64,000 nt of DNA from the NCBI GenBank assembly GCA_022376515.1, contig WTXI01000009.1, positions 434,001 to 498,000 of the forward strand, in the 5' to 3' direction. Origin of the DNA: Lactifluus volemus (taxonomy: Eukaryota; Basidiomycota; Agaricomycetes; Russulales; Russulaceae). The notes below the pieces were generated by a model that worked only from the letters and a program-made list of their open reading frames with translations, made no database searches and was not told the DNA's origin. Positions 60,290 to 64,000 of the stretch are shown one piece after another (the stretch's first letter is position 1; every line of letters starts with the position of its first letter). The translations under genes and the position numbers were made by a program.

Positions 60290-61643
60290 CATCTTATCTG
60301 TATCCATTGTACTGTGTAGTACGAAGAACATTCTCTGTAACGATCTCCTGCTCCCTGTCTTGTTTGTGTGTTGGCATCGTAGATAGTCACAATCAAATGC
60401 ATCTACCACCTGTAAAGCGGGAAATGTTTATCGGCATGCAGTACATCATTTGGCGCCGCGGTGCTGTACGGTCAGCGTGGGGACGAATGAGCGGCTTGGG
60501 GAAGCAAGGCAGGTGCGCAAGGCAAGATTGGTGCGCTGGCATAATCATGAGGTAATAGGCGCCAGCCCGGAAACGTGGGGTCGAGCAGGAAGCAGGAGAG
60601 CGGGAACGGGAACGTACTCTTGGCTTTCCAGTGCCAAAGCGGAGCATGCGAAGGTGCTGGTAGTATCTCGTACCTGAAGAAGAGCAAGGACAACAAAACT
60701 CGTTGCCTGAGACAATCCCACGGACTCATGCTGCGTCCGATATTCCGTGGAGTGATCACTTGCCCTCGCGAGCACCCAAAAGATGATCATGACTGGGAAA
60801 CCTGCCCCAGCTTTCAAGTTCTCTCTTATGCTGATACGCCATTTGGGTATGGTGCACGCTCTCGTTGAGTTGCCATGACGCCAATAGTAAGAACAGAGTC
60901 AAACAGTCAAAGGTCAAATGATACAACGCGTGGAGTGGAAATATCGCAGTCAGTTCCGATAGCCGATGCTGGTTCTGCACAATGTAAAGACGTACTCGTT
61001 CCGTGAGCAAGTACTAGTACATACGCAGACTTCGGGAAATGCCCTGGGCACGCAGCCCAGAATTTAGTAAACCATGGCACTCTTGTAAGGGCTGTCTTTT
61101 CACGACTAGGGGAAGCACTGGCGGACTCGGAGTCGGCTGTAGATTCGTACACGCGCTTTCGGCCAACTCTTGTTCAAGACAACAGAGGTGCCAGTGCGTT
61201 GGTTGCATCTCCGTCACGCACAGGAAATACAGGTATCGCAGAGTGTGTGGTCCTAAAGGTGAGGGAATTGCTGCATCCGCCCCGTAGTTCCTTAGGACTT
61301 TGACTCGGTGTGGCAGCACCAGGTCCGAGTCCGCGTCGTGTCCACGTATCTGATCTCCGCAATAGTTTATCATCTCCGCCTGATTCCGTCAAACTCCTTC
61401 CATGTCGAACTCAACTAAAAAAGATCACTACATTAACTATATGCGAACGCAAAAAAAAAACAGGCGTTCGAGAATAGCGTTTGACATGTGATATGTGACA
61501 GGATATCTAAGCTTGCTGCTGCAAAGAGGATCCATGCACTCCCCTCATCTGCCAGCTTCGAACCAGCTTTCTTCAATTCTATCCCCTTTGACTTCTTGAA
61601 CGCCTTCCCCTGATCTTTGATCTATATTTTCTGCTTTCCGATC
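60290..61643. other. Spacer, no gene recognised
   Basis: More than 1.3 kb with several overlapping short ORFs on both strands (60390-61390), none with motifs or consistent splice signals. An A-run lies at 61450-61459. TGACATGTGATATGTGACAGG at 61482-61502 loosely recalls the CATGTGAC element of the other ISG12-like promoters. Confidence 0.4.
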
Positions 61644-62105
61644 ATGATAGGTGGTAAGTGCCGGTGCCCACTGAGTCCAATATATCTGTGCCTATAACCC
61701 GTCGCACCTGGTTATTTTGCACTGGGCATGAGTGCAGCTGGCGCGATTGCTGGTGTTCTCCTCACACAGGCCATGGTTCCTGCAGGCCTGACCTTCTTTG
61801 CGGGGACAATCGCCAGTACGTTTCTCTGCTAGCATCCAGGTCAGGTAGAACTCATCAATGGGTGGAGCTGCTGCCACGGCCGTCGTTGCGAGGATCGTAG
61901 GTATAGCCGCAAGGGCAGCTGGCGTGAGGCATGAGCATCTCAAGGGAGGGAACAACAAGACGAGGGCGGCAGGGAGGCTACGACAAAAACTAAGGCTAGT
62001 GCGACAACGACTAATTCAAATAATACGACAAATACTCTGGCAACTACGACGAAGGCTGGAGACACGATGGAAAGGGGAAGTGACTGGGAAGCAAGGAGAA
62101 AGTAA
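61644..62105 (+). CDS. ISG12-like membrane protein 3 with Thr-rich tail
   Basis: A short first exon (ATGATAGGTG, 61644-61653) is followed by a second exon with MSAAGAIAGVLLTQAMVPAG, LTFFAGTIAS, an intron, then GGAAATAVVARIVGIAARAA. The order and Gly/Ala composition match the two ISG12-like genes upstream. After one frame shift near 61955-61965 the frame continues into a Thr/Asn-rich hydrophilic tail (TKTKASATTTNSNNTTNTLA) to a TAA at 62103, absent from genes 1 and 2. The intron acceptor near 61710-61730 is unclear (no clean AG is seen in the expected place), so the exact N-terminal third is uncertain. It is convergent with the condensin remnant. Confidence 0.5.
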
Positions 62106-62199
62106 GGAAGTGCGAGAAGCGTAGAGGCGAGTAAAAATGGCTTCGGGACTTGGATGAAATATGAGAGGACAACGGGAGCAAAGGGGTCTTTTGAACTGT

Positions 62200-64000
62200 T
62201 TACTACTTCTTTGACTCTACTGAATACACAGACATTGGCCAGGATAGTAACAGAGTACGCATGGTTCTGGGAGGCCGTAAACAGAGCACCGCATATACGG
62301 ACCAGTAGAGGCCCGTATAGTGCGAGGAGCAAATCGGGGCCGTACAAGAGCTCCATCTCGATCTCATCCTCCGCACTTCCAGCAACCTGGTCAAACTCCT
62401 CCCCATCCTTACTCGCAGCGTCGTTTCCGGTACCCCTTGCGAGCTTCTCAGCTATAAGAATGTGAGAAGAAGCAAAAAAGAGGCAGCCGTTTCATGCACG
62501 TAAGAAGACACATACCTAGTTCCTTTTCCTTTTTCTGGCGCTTCCACTCGCGTTCGACAAGTTCCAAGTAGACGACCCTCTACAAACAATAGTTGGCTCA
62601 GCTCGAATGTGTCCCCAGTGTCATCGCTCTTCTTCGCGGTGTTCCCCGTTAGAGCTCCCTGCGTCGAACCAGGCACGGTTGAGATCAGCGCCTGCGCGCT
62701 CAGCAGTGCATCCTCATCCATCGCATCCTCATGCGGTACCGCAAACGACACCTGTTCTTCGGCAGCAGAGGGTACCGGTCTCTCTCGGAGGCGGTACGGC
62801 GCCGCGATAGGATCTTGATAAGCGTATTGCTCAATACTTCCGGCTGGTCTCCAAGCGCGCAGGCGGTGCTGATGGCTTGCTCGGCGAGCGCAAACCGCTC
62901 GCGTGAGCGACACGGGTGCTCAATAGCTTCTTGCAGTTTGCGGAAGACGGGACTGTCCATGTCAAGGTGGTCTCGCCGCCATCCTCGGCTCTGGAGGACT
63001 CTGGTTCGTCCTCGTCCATGATGCTGTCGACCTCGTCCGAAACATCATCTTCCTCATCAACATCCATCGCGTCTTCAGCATCTTTGTTTCGACGCCTGTT
63101 CAATGACAATCAGCAACAAACTCACTGTTTGAGAGTGGACGACATTTACGCGATCGCTTCTTTATGGGCAGAGCCGTAGAAGACTCCGCAGCCTCATCCC
63201 CGTCCGCTTCGCCCGTGTTTCCAGATAGGGTGTCATCTAGCACCTTTTCCGTTGTCTGCAACTCCTTCACCATTCACGATCATCCCCACTCCTCCATCCC
63301 GAGCAAGCCGCCGTGCATCAATCCGTACGGATGCGTCACCATCAGCTTGACGATCAACGAAATCCCGTTCCTGCGCACGCCCGCCACCTTGTCCTCGAGC
63401 GCGGACACTGCCATGCGAGAGTAATGACGAGGCACTGTTTGGGAAATTTCACGGGCAGGTCGCAGAGTCGGCTGAGGACGGTAAACACTATGGAGCGAAC
63501 GTAGGACGAAAAGTCGAGAGTGCGCTTGAGGAGCAGATCGTAGAGACCGTTGAGCTGTTTCTGCGTCTGGTGCGTGTCGCTCGTGAGGTCTTCAGAACAA
63601 GCGAGCTCGCGAATGAGACAGCCGATAATTTCGACGATCGCCATGCGCATCGGATAAGACTGTGTTTATGTATGTCGTAAGGCCCCGTAGACAGTCGAAA
63701 AGAATGAGAGGTGTGTAGGAAAATGCACCTCTGAGTCCAAGTGCGAGAGCAGCAAGCTAATCTGTTTCAGGACTGCTCGCGGAGCCCACTCTGCGAATTG
63801 CGTGAGGAACCTAGAAAAGTTCCTTGGACCCTTGGTATCTTGCGCATAGAAGCTCTCGCAGCGATCTCGCGGAGGATCTCCTCGCCGAGTTGTGCATGGT
63901 CGAATTCCTTCGACAGCACGTAAGACACTGCCATGGGTTCGGAGAGTGCTCGTAGTACTGCAAGGATTGCATGATCGAGGTTTGTGCGGCAGGTCCGTGC
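62200..64000 (-). pseudogene. Condensin complex subunit 1 (CAP-D2/Cnd1) copy, rearranged
   Basis: Minus-strand segments match condensin subunit 1, the HEAT-repeat component of condensin that shapes mitotic chromosomes. From the window edge inward: APRAVLKQISLLLSHLDSE (about 63740), RMAIVEIIGCLIRELACSED and TQKQLNGLYDLLLKRTLDFS (63480-63650), MAVSALEDKVAGVRRNGISL (about 63360-63420), an acidic DAMDVDEEDDVSDEVDSIMD (about 63010-63080), MDSPVFRKLQEAIEHPCRSR (62900-62960), and MELLYGPDLLLALYGPLLVR (about 62300-62360). Two features argue for a defective copy: the acidic linker joins MDSPVFRKL directly near 62960 in a different frame, where family members normally have several hundred residues, and similarity fades after 62220 so the C-terminal end is absent. 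The 5' part lies outside the window. Homopolymer errors exist here too but cannot explain these gaps. Confidence 0.7.

Overview
The window is nuclear DNA from a filamentous basidiomycete, most likely an Agaricomycete. Genes carry many short GT-AG introns (about 43-60 bp). The recognisable proteins are fungal: glucosamine-6-phosphate synthase, a Golgi SPCA-type Ca/Mn pump, a Sec2-type Rab exchange factor, a Cwc15 splicing factor, an F-box protein, clustered P450s, an intradiol dioxygenase and ISG12-like membrane proteins. There are no bacterial-type operons.

Layout. 0-9 kb: 3' end of GFA1 (+), a truncated and a longer UPF1-like SF1 helicase copy (both -), with an F-box gene (+) between them. 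9.9-19.6 kb: three tandem P450 genes (-). 20-24.5 kb: a decayed kinase-like locus (-) diverging from a Sec2-domain gene (+). 24.5-34.8 kb and 47.4-51.2 kb: a duplicated accessory region built from three ingredients: the Sec2 3' end, an intradiol dioxygenase, and a secreted protein gene made of KR-terminated repeats. Only one dioxygenase copy (32.3-34.0 kb) is intact; the others are relics. About 4 kb of this region is present again in opposite orientation at 47.4-51.2 kb, so two repeat-protein genes face each other across about 18-20 kb. 35-47 kb: SCI1-like RS protein, saccharopine-dehydrogenase-like oxidoreductase, a small secreted protein, SnoaL-like protein, a chymotrypsin-fold protease-like protein, and CWC15. 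51.4-64 kb: P450 fragment, a second small secreted protein, PMR1, three ISG12-like genes, and a rearranged condensin subunit 1 copy that runs off the window.

Most notable: the paired genes at 48963-50579 (+) and 26124-28045 (-) encode signal peptides followed by tandem units ending in AGQKR, a Kex2-type cleavage site. Each later unit is encoded by the same triplet of tiny exons (14, 31 and about 102 bp) with near-identical 43, 55 and 54 bp introns. The two copies differ in unit number. This fits a Kex2-processed repeat protein whose exon triplets amplify.

Caveat: many genes need a single missing base, nearly always in a short homopolymer, to read through (GFA1, F-box, helicase, all three P450s, the oxidoreductase, protease-like, CWC15, PMR1 and ISG12 genes). 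The pattern looks like uncorrected sequencing deletions, so frameshifts alone should not be taken as pseudogene evidence here. All calls rest on reading the sequence; no database search was possible.
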